From Cryptomeria japonica (taxonomy: Eukaryota > Streptophyta > Pinopsida > Cupressales > Cupressaceae): 64,000 nucleotides of DNA. A model generated the notes under the pieces. That model was not told where the DNA came from, did not search any database, and saw nothing but the letters and a program-made list of their open reading frames with translations. Positions within the stretch are counted from its first letter, which is position 1, and the number at the start of each line of letters is the position of its first letter. Shown here one piece after another: positions 1-12,399 of the stretch. Location: the NCBI RefSeq assembly GCF_030272615.1, contig NC_081415.1, positions 189,121,270 through 189,185,269 of the forward strand. The letters are read 5' to 3'. A program made the translations under genes and the position numbers.

Positions 1-993
1 GATGATGATGAAAAAGAAACTCTTAGAGACATTGCAAACAAGTTGAGACAAGAAAACAATAATATGAAGAATGAAATACAAGATATGACTATGAGGTTAT
101 GTAAAGCTATTGAAGATGGGAAGAAGAATGAAGAAGACTTGACTAGGAGACTTAATGATGTTGGAAATGAAAATCTGAGACTTGGTCATGAAAATGATAT
201 GTTAAAGACAAACTTGATTCACATGCAACATGATAAAACTGAGCTTATGAGACAAGTTGGAATTCTAGAAAATGAGTTGGCTACTGCAAATAAACACAAA
301 GACAAATTCAAGAAAAGTTTAGAGGAACTTGATGACATGCTAAAGAAATAGAAACCTAATGGAGATACTAATGGACTTGGATTTGAAGTTGGAGAAAGTT
401 ATGGTACTGCAAATAATCAAGATCAGAACAAACCAGTAAGACAACCTAATGTTTATAAATTTAATGACAAATGTTTCAATTGCAACAAATATGGTCACAA
501 AGCAAATCAATGTAGATTTAGAAATAATCCAAATACAAACTCACCCACCAATCAATGTTCCAAATGCAACAAAGTTGGTCATAATTCAAAAAATTGTAGA
601 ATGAATGTGAAATGCTATGTTTGTGGAAGATTTGGACATTTATCTAGCCAATGCAGACAAACCGGTCAAGGATATGGAAAGGCTATTCAGAGGAATAATG
701 TAACTTGTTATGCTTGTAACAAGATTGGACATATTGCTAAATTCTGTAGAAGCAAGAATGCACCGGCAAACAACAAGGGATCTAGTTTGAAAGGCAAAGA
801 GAAGGTAGAAGAAGTAAAGCAGGAATTTTCTAAACAATGGATTAAGAAAAGAGATCAGAGAAGTGATGAAACTATATTTTCATCAACAGAACAGAGTAAT
901 CCTCCATCGGCAGCAGATTCTTCATCTAACCAAGGAATAATCTCTTGGGGGTATGGCAGCGAATTGAAAAACATGCATTCTACCCTCAGTTGA
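1..993 (+). pseudogene. Element A ORF1: coiled coil plus four CCHC zinc knuckles (partial, nonsense)
   Basis: The window opens inside this gag-like ORF. The visible part is a Lys/Glu/Asn-rich coiled coil up to about 345, then an in-frame TAG at 349-351 that splits it from the zinc-knuckle half. Four CCHC knuckles follow (CFNCNKYGH, CSKCNKVGH, CYVCGRFGH, CYACNKIGH), all with intact Cys and His. The reading ends at 991-993 after a Ser/Asn-rich tail. The intact relative is the minus-strand ORF at 18933-19994, which has no stop at the equivalent point. By family knowledge CCHC arrays bind nucleic acid in Gag proteins, so a nucleocapsid-like role in particle assembly or RNA packaging is inferred. 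The spacing and number of knuckles differ from the single knuckle usual in Copia Gag. Confidence 0.85.
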
Positions 994-1232
994 TGGTGAG
1001 AAGATACATTTCTTCTTTACCGATAGGTGTGTTAAGTTTTCACTTAACCGATGAGCATTTAATGATGTTTTAAATAAATTTTTGACTATAAAGCATTGAG
1101 AAACCCTCATTTCAAACTCACTGAGCATTCAAACTTTCTATGAGCGCGAAATCGAGCAAAGGCATTCAAGGCAAATCTGAGAAGTGTTTTTCAAGCATTC
1201 AGCAAACATCCGGATAAGAGGTATTTTTCATA

Positions 1233-4117
1233 ATGGCTGCTTCATCTTCTATTCCTGAATTTATTCTGAACCCTACCATTATGGAGAATGTGAATCACCC
1301 TAGGCCCATATTCAAAATAATTCCCGATATTACAAAGCAAGATGACTCTGTAGGAGCTTTTTCAAAAATACCTAAGGGTGTAGCATTTGCAGAAGACCCA
1401 AGGATTTACATACATTGCAATATAGAAGACCTAGGATCTGAGGATTTGATGAGAATGTTTAATAAGGTCATTTGTGATGAACATGGAATTGTTAAACCCG
1501 AACATAAGATTGTGGAAACTTTAGGTTTTGTGGAGATACTGAATATCCCTCAATTTCCAGAGGAATTGGTAAGGATTGTATTGAGTAGAGTACGTGGAGA
1601 ATTCTTATGGTTGGATTTTGTTTGTAAGATAACTCGACAAGCAATTAGGGCATTATTGGTTTACCCTCAACCAATAATAGACCTGATAAGACAAAGAAGA
1701 TTCCCAAAAAAATGGTGACAAGCCTAACTGGAGCAACATCTGACAATAGATCACTTAGAGTAAATGATATTAAGGACATTAATGTGAGATATGTAAGTAT
1801 GGTTCTTGGATACAAAGCCACGCATGCTAACAGACTCAATTCTGTTTCTAGTCTTTGTATTTACAGTGCATATGAAATGATAAACAATAATGCTAAGATA
1901 GATGTGTGTGAATGGTTAAAAGATGATCTTATTGACAACTTGAAAAAGATTAAGGGAGACAAAAAGGGTACTTTTCGCTTTGGAAACCTTCTGGTATGTT
2001 TGATGTTATATTTCACCAAAGAGATCCCCGGTACAGGACACAAAGACTTTGGTTATGATATACCGGTAGGAAAACAACTACAGGAAGCTCTTACCAGCAT
2101 GGGAACTGATAGAGACAATAACATAACTGATTACTTTAAAACTTTCGAATCTAAGATGAGAGATAGGGAAAGGATTCCTCATAGTATAGTTGAGAAATAT
2201 GACAAGCAAATTTGTTTTGTCATTAAGAGAGATGAAACCTGGATGAAAGCAGTAAGCCCTAGAACTATTTGGGTTACTGAAATGGGTTATGAGGTTGATC
2301 TACATGTTCTAGAAACATATACAAAAGCACTTCTTGAAGCACCAAGAGAACCATCTGAAGAATTCTTTGGAAATGCAGAAACCATAAAGAGTAAAGTGTC
2401 TATGCAAAAAAGGACTAAGAGAAGAGAAAAAATCATTAGGGATGCATCCAAGAAGGTAAAAGAAATCAAAGAAAATGTCATGAACCTTAGTGGCATATCA
2501 GTTAGTGAGCTTGAAGGACTTCAACTGGAGGCACATATTTCACAGGTTGACACATCTTCTAACAGTGATAGTGGGAAGACTATTGAGTTTAAAACAGTGG
2601 AAAGAAAGAGAAAACCCTCACCGGTACCCTCTCCTTCACCAAAGAAAACAAGAACATTAAGGAAGAAACAACAGGCAGTTAGGGAACCAAAGAAAAAACT
2701 TACACCTAAGAAGAAAAAGACACTGATTACCCCCACATTGAATGACTTACTGAGATAATAGAGGAAGGTAATCTATCTAATGTGAACAACTTATATCATT
2801 CTTTCAATGACACTGACAGAAACACTATTGAAGAAAGCATTGTTCTTCATTTAGGCATTTATAAGAAAGTTTTGCTTGAAGTTATTGATGAGCTACCAAA
2901 TGATCTCTACATGAGACTAGAAGCTAAAAGGCTATCAGTGATGGAATTGGATAAGAAATTGAAGGTTGAAGCACTCTTGGCAGTTCACCCGGTTAACTCC
3001 AAAGAAGAAATAGATGAACTTATTTCTGAGGCTAACCGATCAGTATTTGCTAGTGGATACCAGCAAGTGAGCTTGATGGCTTGAAGAGTAAAGGAAATTG
3101 TAGAAGAAACAACAGATAATTGGGATATATTCTTTGTGGAGAAAGAAAAACGAGAGGAAATGAGTAGACCTAAGAAGACATTTAAGGTTTATCAAAAGGA
3201 CAAGGGTAAAGGAAAAATTGGTGGTGTTCCAAACATTAAGATTACTGACAATCTTCCACCACCACGTTTGCATACTACACCAGTACACTCAAAAGATCCA
3301 CCGGTTATTGACATTGAAGGAATAAGACATGATGATACTAATCCCGAATCGGAGATACTTTTTACAATGAATGTGGATACTCAAGAGGTAAACATTGTTG
3401 TGGATAAAAATAATTCAAAGGTTAAGTCAGACAATGTTGACAATAGCAACATAGCAGAGAAATCAGTACAACTATTGAAACTAAGACGTCAACACAAACA
3501 GAGAAACTGACACAGACTGAAAAACCTACTAAAGATAAAGGTACTAGCATAGGGCCACTGGAGACAGAGAAACCGGTAGTTGAACTTTCAGAGAAACAAA
3601 CTGAGGAAAAGGTGCAAACAAAGAGAGAAACTGACAATCATAGAGACATTGAAACAGTCTGAGAAACCTTTAAAGGTTGAGATGCAAACATAGATTGATC
3701 CACCAGAAGGAAATGCAAGCAAAATGGACACATCTGATGGAAGTGAAGAGGTAATAAAAATGATTAGTCAGACATCCGGCACATCTACAGATGAATTCAA
3801 ACCTACCAATGTTACAGAGGTACTTTTGGATTCAATTGAGAAGATAACAAATTGCAATGCATTGGCCTATAAGGCAATTGATAACATACTACCCATTCTT
3901 AAGTTGATTGCACCAAATCGTAAAATAGATCACACTATCGATTCTTTGGGTAAATTGGACACATTGTCCAAATTTATTGCTGATAATGTAATAACTATTG
4001 ATAAGGTGAATGAGGACACAATTAAGGAGAGAGTTGAAAAAGAGAAAAACATATTCTTTTAAGACAATATAAAGAAATGTACATAACACTTAAATACATT
4101 ATTACAGGTACTTAACC
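1233..4117 (+). pseudogene. Element A ORF2, N-terminal and middle part (frameshifted)
   Basis: This protein has no family I can name with confidence. It starts MAASSSIPEF at 1233, shifts frame near 1700 (into 1712-2758), then continues through 2782-4062 in a third frame with several stops. The first 350 residues are a conserved globular part shared with element B, including an I-T-x-x-A-I-x-A-x-x-G-L-P-like segment loosely reminiscent of plant mobile-domain proteins (weak, from memory). A basic Pro/Ser/Lys tract at about 2600-2730 looks like a nuclear localisation signal. It is followed by a Glu/Lys/Thr-rich linker and the start of a coiled coil. The gene is cut at 4117 by element B and resumes at 20844. 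Confidence 0.75.
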
Positions 4118-4897
4118 TGTTAGGATTCCCAAAGATACTGAGAGGGGGGGTGAATCAGTATCTAACTAGTATATTAATTTTCTTAACTTATAACATGAGA
4201 AATATATTAAAATTGTGTATCGGTAAACTTGAAATAATGCAGCAAATAAGAACAATAACCACAACATGAAAAGCACACCATAACATAGTATTTTAATGAG
4301 GAAACCCAGTGTGGGAAAAACCTCGGTGGGATTTGTGACCCACAATATTCACTTACTAGCCAATAAGGGAATATTACTCTTACAATAGGGGCCTGCACAT
4401 GTAGGAAGGCCAAGTGCCTAGAGCTCACTGCTCAAATACAAAATGAAGTCACACTGACTTACAAAAATGGATTATACAAATCCAATGCCTTGTACTGCTT
4501 CAGATTAGCATCTGCTATGCTAGATTCAGTATCGGTTTAAGCTCTGCTACATACATAAACCCTTAACCTATAATTCGCATAATAGGTCTGCTATTATCTT
4601 CCCATACTTCACCTATTCCATTCTCCAAAATGATCTACAATGATCTCATACATATATGAGTCATATTAGAATCCGTCATGTCTGCTTACAAATATTATAC
4701 AATTAATTACAAAATATAAATACACAAAATTCTTGTCGGCTAGGGTGCCGGTAATCTTCCTTTTCGGTGTTGGTGTTCTATATGTCGGTGTTCTGTCGGT
4801 GTCGATGTCTGCCTGTATCATAAGATTGCAAGGTTGCCATCAATGACAATACCTTCAATCACCTACAATTTCTCATTGGAGTGTGCATTTGCCAACA
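4118..4897 (-). repeat. Element B 3' LTR
   Basis: On the minus strand it starts TGTTGGCAAATG at 4897, directly after the polypurine tract, and ends CCTAACA at 4118. It pairs with 20066-20843. Confidence 0.9.
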
Positions 4898-4911
4898 ATC
4901 TCCCCCTTTGG
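4898..4911 (-). promoter_or_regulatory. Element B polypurine tract
   Basis: The minus strand reads CCAAAGGGGGAGAT immediately upstream of the 3' LTR. It is identical to the tract in element A. Confidence 0.85.
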
Positions 4912-5075
4912 CATTGATGGTAACACTCATGAGAAAAATCCAAAAATGTCCAAAATGATGTCTTTCCAAAACTGTGTGCCCAAAAGTGTATGCTCCCCCT
5001 GAGTTGATGATGTCCTATCTTCTGACCATTTTTATCATCTCACTACTCCCCCTTTGACATCAATGACAAAGGTTG

Positions 5076-5760
5076 TCATTCGCTGTCAATGGAGTCCTGC
5101 TTAGATTCTTGTAGCCGGTTGGTTACAATCTGAAAAATATCTGTCAAAATCAAATTTATACTGTCATTGAATCTTTTGTTGTCCTGTAAAGCCTCTTGTG
5201 TTCTTTGAACAGTACCGATGAGTATGTGCATTTTCTCTTCCGGTGTCTTAAGTCTGGGAACCAGAGCCTTAGAGATTTCTTTTCTCAAAGAAATGAGGTA
5301 ATCTAGTTTAGGACCAAGTTTGCATTTTAAGCATTTTGCCTTATCCTTTATTTTCTCTAACTTCTCAATTTTCTCTTCTAAATCTACAATTTTCTTTTCT
5401 ATCTCCAAAAATGAATCTGATGTACCTATCAGATTGTCAGCAATATTGTTAATCTCATCTTTTGTTTTGCTGATTTTCTTGTCTAGGTCTTCTGTCAAAA
5501 TATTTGTTTTACAAGTGTCTTTGTACAGTTTCTTGAAATCAAAAATTATCTCTCCTAGTTCTGATAATAATGTGTCCATTTTCTCCTTGTTCTTCTTTAC
5601 AATTTTCTCAAAGAATTTCTCTTTTTTCTTAATCATTCTCTCCTTGAATGTATCCTCATTTATTTGATCAATTGTCAAAATGTTGTCGGTGATGAATTTA
5701 GACAATGTGTCTAGTTGACCTAAAGAATCTTTGTTATCTACAATGCACTTTGGTTCTATC
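5076..5760 (-). pseudogene. Element B ORF2, C-terminal coiled-coil part
   Basis: This is an open minus-strand reading of about 228 codons, ending at 5076. It starts at the edge of element C and aligns with A at 3940-4062 and 20847-21314. Residue content is Lys/Glu/Ile/Leu-rich with heptad-like spacing (DLEEKIEKLEKIKDK), so an extended coiled coil is likely. It ends with an IFQIVTNRL block conserved in A. The apparent N-terminal residues encoded at 5761-5849 belong to the LTR of element C, not to this protein. Confidence 0.8.
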
Positions 5761-7296
5761 TGTAGATCAGGAAATTGAAAATCATCAAAACAATAGCAAT
5801 TAGGACAACCACAAAACCTAAAGCTGCTATGAAAGCAATCCCAATCCAATCAATGAAGACATAAAGACAAGATATTCAAATCAAATGAAATCAAAACAAA
5901 CCGACACAAATATCTCCTTCATGTGGCTCCATTGTTCTTCTTTCACCTTCAAATTTGATGTGGATCTCACCTACAAGTGCAAAATGCAAGTGGAAAGCAA
6001 GTTGTTGAGAGATGAAATTTGCAATATAAGGTTACTCGAAAATGTGATTGATTTCCCTTCTTTCATTGAAGAAATTCATCCAATTTATAGACAAATTGAA
6101 GAGGACAAGATTAGCATGAAGAGATTTGAAAGGAAATTCAAATCAAGAATGGCAAAATTATGACAAATGTATGACAATTTCTATGCAAGGTGTATGACAG
6201 ATTATGACAAGATTGAAATGCCATTCCCATGACAAAAGGGAAGAGAGAAAATAGCCTCCATGATTGCAACAAATGGAAGCATAAACATAGGAGAAAATGA
6301 GGGAATGAAATTAGGGGAAATATTAGAAAAATTAAAGAAAATAGGAGAAATAGAAATTAGGTGAATTAATTAATAGGTTTTCATCCATTAATTAATTCAT
6401 GAAAGAGACCTAGGACTAAATAAATAAATTTATTTAACCTACAAAGAAGAAGAAAAGGATTAAATGAACAAATCATAAAACCCTAGAAATAAGAGGACAA
6501 GGAATTAGGTCAAGACAACAAGAAATTAATGTAGGTTCGATCATGATTCTGATTGGCAAAGGACCAATGTTGATAAATGATTGAGATTGGTTGACAAAAA
6601 TCAATGACAAATTGACCAAGATTGACAAGGAGATCAAATTGATAGGCGCCAATTGACGAGGAACAATGACTAATCGATCCAAATTGACATGATTGAAAAG
6701 GACAAGGATCGATGACGAATCGATCGCAAAATGACAAGATTGACAAGGACAAGGATCGATGACGAATCGATCACAAAATGATGAGATTGACAAGGACAAG
6801 GATCGATGATGAATTGATCACAAAATGATGAGATTGACAAGGACAAGGATTGATGACGAATCGATCACAAAATGACGAGATTGTCAAGGACAAGGATCAA
6901 TGACGAATCAATCGCAAAATGACGAGATTGACAAGTTGATAATCACAAATGATTACTAACAAGATAAAGATGATTGAAAGATTGACAAGAGGACAAAACC
7001 CTAATTCAATCATCGATTAGGATTGACGATGTCCAAAATGATGATAAATGAGCACGCACCATGATGTGACAGGATAAGATCGACCAAAATCATGATTGAA
7101 GATTGCTATCGACAAGACCTAATTCGAAAGCGAGAAAAATGAGGAATGCAGAAGAAGGACTCGATGCTCGCAAATGATAAAGACCAAGTGCGCAACATAG
7201 AAGAAATGTTAATGCAACGCAAGAACCCTAAAATAAGGCAATGTGCAAATGTTAAAGTATGACTCCACAAGCGTTGGCCATTTTTAGATGTCGACA
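5761..7296 (-). repeat. Element C 3' LTR (1536 bp)
   Basis: On the minus strand it starts TGTCGACATCTAAAAATGG, next to the polypurine tract, and ends CTGATCTACA at 5761. It pairs with 14261-15798 and holds the same five-copy 47-bp tandem array (6698-6932). Confidence 0.9.
6698..6932. repeat. 47-bp tandem repeat array, 5 copies, in C 3' LTR
   Basis: There are exactly five 47-bp units, each with the core GATCGATGACGAATCGATC, which is a 7-bp inverted repeat around a 5-base spacer. Units differ mainly by C/T and G/A changes in the CG dinucleotides. Open frames across the array on the minus strand are by-products of the repeat. Confidence 0.9.
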
Positions 7297-7307
7297 TTTT
7301 GCCCCTC
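7297..7307 (-). promoter_or_regulatory. Element C polypurine tract
   Basis: The minus strand reads GAGGGGCAAAA, abutting the 3' LTR start. The same core sits before the LTRs of D (25519) and E (42377). Confidence 0.85.
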
Positions 7308-7309
7308 AT

Positions 7310-8280
7310 TGAGACAATGCGATTCTAAGCGTTGTTTCAAAGAACAATAATGAAAATGCCCCAAACAATAACAATAACATATGCATGCCCCCTCGAGGAA
7401 TTGGCCAGAAAAATCTAGAAAAGAGGCCAAGTGATCGATAAGAATGACAGAAGATGATAGGTTCGAACGGACTGCCAAGACTGACGGAAGAAATGTTAGG
7501 AAAAAGAAATTAGACAGAGGACAATTAGAGATGAAGGAAAACTTGCTTTCACAAATGCACATAAGTAGGTGAGAACCTTTATTTATTGTAGCAAAGCGGA
7601 TGCAGAGCATCATGGCATTGAAGGCCAGAGCTGAAACGCAACCCCTTTTGCAAAAGACAGGCACATCACACACAAGGAATGAGTGAAGCATCCTAGGGTG
7701 GATACATCAAGGGTTGAGGTATGTGCGGCATTCACAAAGTGAATGTACTTATCATAGACACCCAATGATATAGTTGCCCCAATTTGTGACAAACATTCCA
7801 CAAATGGCAAACACAACAAAAAAAGAAAAGGGACCATGAACCATCCCAGTCACTCTAAATCACTCAGTGACATCATCAAGCAACATAGGAACATGATTGA
7901 AGCCAAAGATAAATCAGTAAAAAGATAAGATGCACAAATTCAACCAAGTCAAACAAACAGTCTGATCGTCATTGTCAAAAGTGGAAAACAAGAATGATCA
8001 TGCTATCTGGTTTCAGGGAATGCGGTACCCTGTCGAAGATAGGACACAGTCTGGTTTCGAGTATACCACACCCTGTATAAGACCCATGATAATGTTGACA
8101 AGGACCAATGGTAACGTTGATGCTATTTGGATTGATGTGACAGCTGTGATCAGGTTGAATGCTCGCTTGGTCGAACAGTTCATCTATTAATGCGCGATTT
8201 CATTAAAGCACAATGTTTGATTGATTGTCATTGGATGTATGCTCAGCGATCTGTCTATGCACAAAGGGGACCATTTATTG
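7310..8280 (-). other. Element C 3' untranslated region
   Basis: There is no credible coding sequence here. It contains the upstream G-tract CCTCGAGGGGGCAT (7385-7398, minus) shared with E and D. Confidence 0.5.
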
Positions 8281-8610
8281 AAAAAATTCAAAATGCCAAA
8301 GAAATTGTTTTTGGATTTTGATGTTTTTCACTTTGTAGGAATTTTGAGTTTTTTACAATTTTTTTGTTCATTTTTTAAGGACTTTATTTGACTTTTTAGG
8401 GATTTTTTGAGGACATTATTTGATTTTTAGGGATTTTTTCAGGACATTATTTGATTTTTTTGAATTATTTCGGGACTTTTTTTATTTGAAATTTTTTTGG
8501 ATTATTTCGGGACATTTTTTGAATGTTTTAGGACTTTTTTTTTTTTTTTTGTTTTAAGGACTTTATTTGATTTTTTTGGATTTTTTATGATTTTGCCCCC
8601 AGTGTCTAGC
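8280..8610 (-). repeat. A-rich degenerate repeat tract of element C
   Basis: On the minus strand this is an A-rich tract with irregular repeats of an AAAAATGTCC-like unit, starting just downstream of a CTGGGGGCAAAA motif (8591-8602). Element E has the equivalent tract in the equivalent place (39988-40515). Confidence 0.55.
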
Positions 8611-9247
8611 AAGGCAAGGAATATGACAGGTGAAAAAATAGGCTTGTTGAAATGTTGGTGGATAGAGGGAAGACAAATTCATTTTATCATGGAGACAATA
8701 CGGATGCAATTTTCAAGGGCTATTGTGTGATGGGACAAGAGACTGGATATGACAATGTAAAGCAGGAACATGGCATGAGGGACATGTCAAGAGGTTTTTG
8801 AAACTATGTTTAAATTTTGCGTCCTTATGTCAGATCAAGATCAAGGAATGAAAAAGAGTTTATGGATAGTGATAAGATATGGATAGGATAAGCAAGACCA
8901 AGAATGGATAAGGGACATGGACTGAAGGTTGGGATTGGCTAAGGGATAGTGGCAGAAAGTTGCAATAAGATAGGGAATATGAATGAAAGGTTGTAATAAT
9001 CAAATGGATAAATACCAAAAGCTATGATAGACTAAAAGCTGCAAACAAGATGCATGATGCTCATGACGATCCTCAGCCTTGTCAAGATCAAAGGTGGAAA
9101 GGGAAACTGGACATGAGGGACAATATGATATGAAGGGTAATGACAGGGGTTCGATAGGATAATGGAACAATGAAGGACAAAAGGATATGATAGGATAAAA
9201 CCTATCCCCAAGTACGGTATGCAAGAAGTTCATAGATTACACATGAC

Positions 9248-9302
9248 ACCTATTTGCCAGGTTTTCATCACGGTACTTGCCCAAGGCACCTGTTTGCCAG
9301 GT
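9248..9302 (-). promoter_or_regulatory. Tandem ACCTG hairpins in element C 3' region
   Basis: There are two hairpins on the minus strand: ACCTG-GCAAA-CAGGT (9302-9288) and ACCTG-GCAAA-TAGGT (9262-9248). They are joined by a 25-base linker containing GCCTTGGGCAAGTAC. The block recurs in D and, with one ACCTG-type hairpin, in E. Confidence 0.6.
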
Positions 9303-9548
9303 TTTCACCAGTGGATGAATTATTTTTGCTTTACTTTTTTTCTTTTGTCTTTTTTTTTTACTTTTTTTTTTTTTTGATTTTGACATTTTAGTCGAAAATG
9401 GACACATGATAGGGGATGGAAGAAGGACTCAAACATCTTTTTGTTTGGATAGTAACCTAGAAAAAAATGGACCATGACCTTTAAAAGTATGCTCAAAGAT
9501 GTTGGTAGGATAAGGACATGGAAAAAGAGATGAAATTAAGCCAAGGAT

Positions 9549-9938
9549 TTATGCAAAGGATGGGATCAAAGGGATCGAAAGATGGAAAATATGCATTGGA
9601 TAATGGATAGGGTATTGGAAGAATTGGGCTTCACTGGATGGAAATGAAGGCAAGATCAACATTGGAACACACCTTGACGGGTGGTGGATTGATGGAGGAA
9701 AAATGGATCTCAGATTGTGAGATTTGGATGGAGGAATAGCTTGGGATATTGGGACATAAGGGCCCAAAATGGATGAAGAAGGTGACGGAGGAACAAATTT
9801 GAGACGGTTGGATGGAGGAATAGCAACTTTGGATGCCAAGTTGGATGTTTCTTTAGGTTTTTGTGCTTGCCGCTTAGGGATCCACATGGTTTTTGATTTT
9901 TCATGCTTTTGTGGTTCCTTGGAGTGCATTGCCAACAC
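9549..9938 (-). pseudogene. Element C Ser/Pro ORF downstream segment
   Basis: This is a minus-strand open stretch of 129 codons beyond the stop at 9972. It contains ILGPYVPISQAIPPS, which echoes the SILGPYIPSSS motif in the preceding ORF. The same segment is recognisable in element D (22520-22764). It is probably a separated C-terminal piece of the same gene. Confidence 0.45.
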
Positions 9939-9971
9939 AAGGGATTTAGGAACCCATATAGATTTTAACTT

Positions 9972-11435
9972 TTATTTTTCAGCAATGGGCCTTTGTGAAC
10001 TTTTGGATTTTTCCTTTGCTTTATAGATCAAATTTTTCTTTGTTTTGACATGTTGATCCTTGAATACATGTGGATTTCTAGACTTATTACTTTTATACTT
10101 GGTATCCAAATTGCTTGGAGGGGGAAAGGAATGCATGGATGGATATGAATGAAATGGAGTTCTTTTGGATGGATGAAATTTACTCAAGGATTTGTGCCTT
10201 TTCTGACCTTGCATAGAGGATGAAGGAATATAAGGACCTAAGATGGATGGAAAGTATGATGGGGAAGGGATATGTTTGGATTTTGAAGGGATGTTGGATT
10301 TAGTAGGGGTACCCACGTCTTGAGGAATTTCACTGAGGCCATGACCCTTAATATTTTCTTTAAAATGAAGGGATTCTTGCTTATGGAGATCTACTCCTTT
10401 GCCTTTATGAATATCTTGACTTGTAGGATACTCTTTTCTTTGGGAAGAAGACGCGAGTCCATTATGAGGTGGATATGATATGAGACAAATAATGAGATCT
10501 TGAAGTGGATCGGATTGCACCAAAGTAGAAGAACCCATTATGCATGTCGAGGGTTCATGAACATCTTGCACTGACATTTTAGAATCATGAGGGGGATTAG
10601 GATCATGAGGGGGACTAGGATTGTGTAGTGGACATGGTTCAATGATAGGCTCTTCAAGAGATGGAATGGGAGAAATAATGGGATCATCAAAAGAAATGCG
10701 ATCTTGGAGTGTATATGGAGCATTAAGACAAGGAGATGGAGGAACAAAAGGATCTTGACAAGGAGGAAGATCATTGGAATCCTCTTTAAAGGTGCTTTTC
10801 TCTTGACTTTTAATGGGATCATTGGAAAGGATGGAAAGGATATCTTGATCTTTCTTAGGAAGTGGAATGCCAATGGGATTTGAAAGGACATTTTTTTCAT
10901 TAAATGGAAGGGGATCATTTGGGATTGGATGGACTGGGATATCTTGATCTTGCTCAGGGAATGGAGTGTCAATAGGACTTTGGATAGGATGGACAAGAAT
11001 AGGGGAATCATCGTGAGTGTCTAGGAACTTGGGGTCCTGGTCAATAATTGGATGGGATGATAAGGTTTCAAGATCTTGATCTTCATCTATTTCAAGACAC
11101 GTTTCTTCATACTCTAAATTATCCTCTTGACATGGGGTTGGACTTTGGATATGCATGGGGTATTTTGACAAGGGGTCAATGTTTTGGCATGAAGGAAATG
11201 CACTTTGAACATTTGTGATGGATTCTGGCAAGGAATCAATGTTTGAACATGAGGAAGAGGGACTTCGAATGGGGTCCTCTAAAAAAGGTAATGGCAATAA
11301 AGTGCATGGTGGCATTGGGTCTTGTATTTCTGAAACATGACAAGGATGTGCATCATGAATTGGATTATCTTGGCAATCAATTATGGATATCCCTTGGATA
11401 ATTTCATCTTTGGGTGTATTGTTTGATGAGGACAA
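9972..11435 (-). CDS. Element C Ser/Pro/Asp-rich ORF, 487 aa
   Basis: This is the longest open frame of element C, in the element's orientation. The first 300 residues are low-complexity and rich in Asp, Pro, Ser and Ile, with repeated DPI, HPI and PPHDPNPP motifs. The last 150 residues turn basic (SKSKHIPSPS, KRTPFHS, KTKKN). I recognise no domain. A related but broken stretch follows at 9549-9938, and a related relict lies in element D at 22400-22764, so the sequence is a property of the family rather than chance. It occupies the gag position between leader and 3' region. It could be a disordered accessory protein of the element, or the degenerate C-terminus of a longer gag-like ORF that includes the segment upstream to 12390. 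Confidence 0.55.
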   Translation of the reverse strand: MSSSNNTPKDEIIQGISIIDCQDNPIHDAHPCHVSEIQDPMPPCTLLPLPFLEDPIRSPSSSCSNIDSLPESITNVQSAFPSCQNIDPLSKYPMHIQSPTPCQEDNLEYEETCLEIDEDQDLETLSSHPIIDQDPKFLDTHDDSPILVHPIQSPIDTPFPEQDQDIPVHPIPNDPLPFNEKNVLSNPIGIPLPKKDQDILSILSNDPIKSQEKSTFKEDSNDLPPCQDPFVPPSPCLNAPYTLQDRISFDDPIISPIPSLEEPIIEPCPLHNPSPPHDPNPPHDSKMSVQDVHEPSTCIMGSSTLVQSDPLQDLIICLISYPPHNGLASSSQRKEYPTSQDIHKGKGVDLHKQESLHFKENIKGHGLSEIPQDVGTPTKSNIPSKSKHIPSPSYFPSILGPYIPSSSMQGQKRHKSLSKFHPSKRTPFHSYPSMHSFPPPSNLDTKYKSNKSRNPHVFKDQHVKTKKNLIYKAKEKSKSSQRPIAEK

Positions 11436-11721
11436 TATGGAAGGTTCTTATGAAACTTCTAAAGATGTAGGGATAGATGCCATTGGAGAGTCAATTTGTT
11501 TGTGGTGGGATGAGGCATTGCTAGACATAAGTGTATTATCTTGATCTTCCTCAAAGAACTCACTTGGTAATTTCCTTAAGATCCTTGCAATAAGGCCACC
11601 TTTCTTTCAAGGTTTTGACATAATTGTATCTAGAATTTGAACTTGTTTGGAAAGGAGTTGGTTCTGGTTTGATGTCATGTTTGATTTTGAACTAGATGTT
11701 GATCAAATTGGTTTGACATGT

Positions 11722-12390
11722 TCAAAATTTGGCTTGGTGCATGTTGCAAGTTTTATTTTTGAATGTTTGGTTGTAGTTGTTGATACTAAGTTTGTTGTCG
11801 ATAATTAACAGTTGGTTGGACATATTGTTGAAATTGGACCATTGGTTGTGTTGGTTGTATATGTTGGACCATTGGTTGTGTCTATTGGAAATGTTGAACA
11901 ATTGGTTGTGATTGTTGAAAATCTGATTGATAGTAAACACCTTCTTGTTCTTGTTGTGGAGGCACATAATGTTGTTGTCTCTTTTCTTGAAATTGTTTCA
12001 TCATCTCTATTTGTGAGAGGAGATCTGGTATGTTTGATTGTTCAATAAGAGATCTTACATCAATTGGCTCAAAGTTGGGTTTGGACCTTGAAATTTTTGA
12101 AATGTTTTGGACATTTGGGATCTAATCTTCTCACTGTTTTTCACTTTTTGTTCCAATATCTCCTTTTCTTGAGCTAGTTTCTCCTCTAGTTTTTGTATTT
12201 GGACATTTAAATCATCATGATAAGTTTGATCCAAGTTATGAGACATGTAGAGATTGGATTGACATGATTGATTGCTCAATTGTGATGACATGGCTTCGTA
12301 AGAAGTTTGAGACCTCATTTCAACAAACATGTCACTATGAAATGCAACTAATGGGATTGACAAATGCAACCTAAAAGGATGACAATGCAA
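11722..12390 (-). pseudogene. Element C gag-like N-terminal relict: coiled coil then Gln/Pro repeats
   Basis: Minus-strand reading from 12390 gives a region with a clear coiled coil (VQIQKLEEKLAQEKEILEQ) ending at a stop at 12055. Continuing in the same general direction, with stops, it gives a Gln/Pro/Met/Val-rich repeat (QPTQPMVQ type, about 11800-11900) and then an Asn/Gln-rich stretch. It lies directly upstream of the Ser/Pro ORF in a different frame. Together they may be one decayed gene of 800 or more residues. No zinc knuckle is seen. Confidence 0.45.
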
Positions 12391-12399
12391 CTAAATGTT

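Noticed and set aside
5761-5849. N-terminal Cys/Phe-rich extension of the coiled-coil ORF ending at 5076
   Set aside because: It is encoded by the LTR of element C; the same sequence occurs in the other C LTR near 14261.
6473-6799. Overlapping open frames with a repeated Ser/Ile/Cys-Phe pattern, also at 14975-15301
   Set aside because: They run across the 47-bp LTR tandem repeat in the LTR; the apparent protein repeat is a by-product and occurs in both LTRs on no known transcript.
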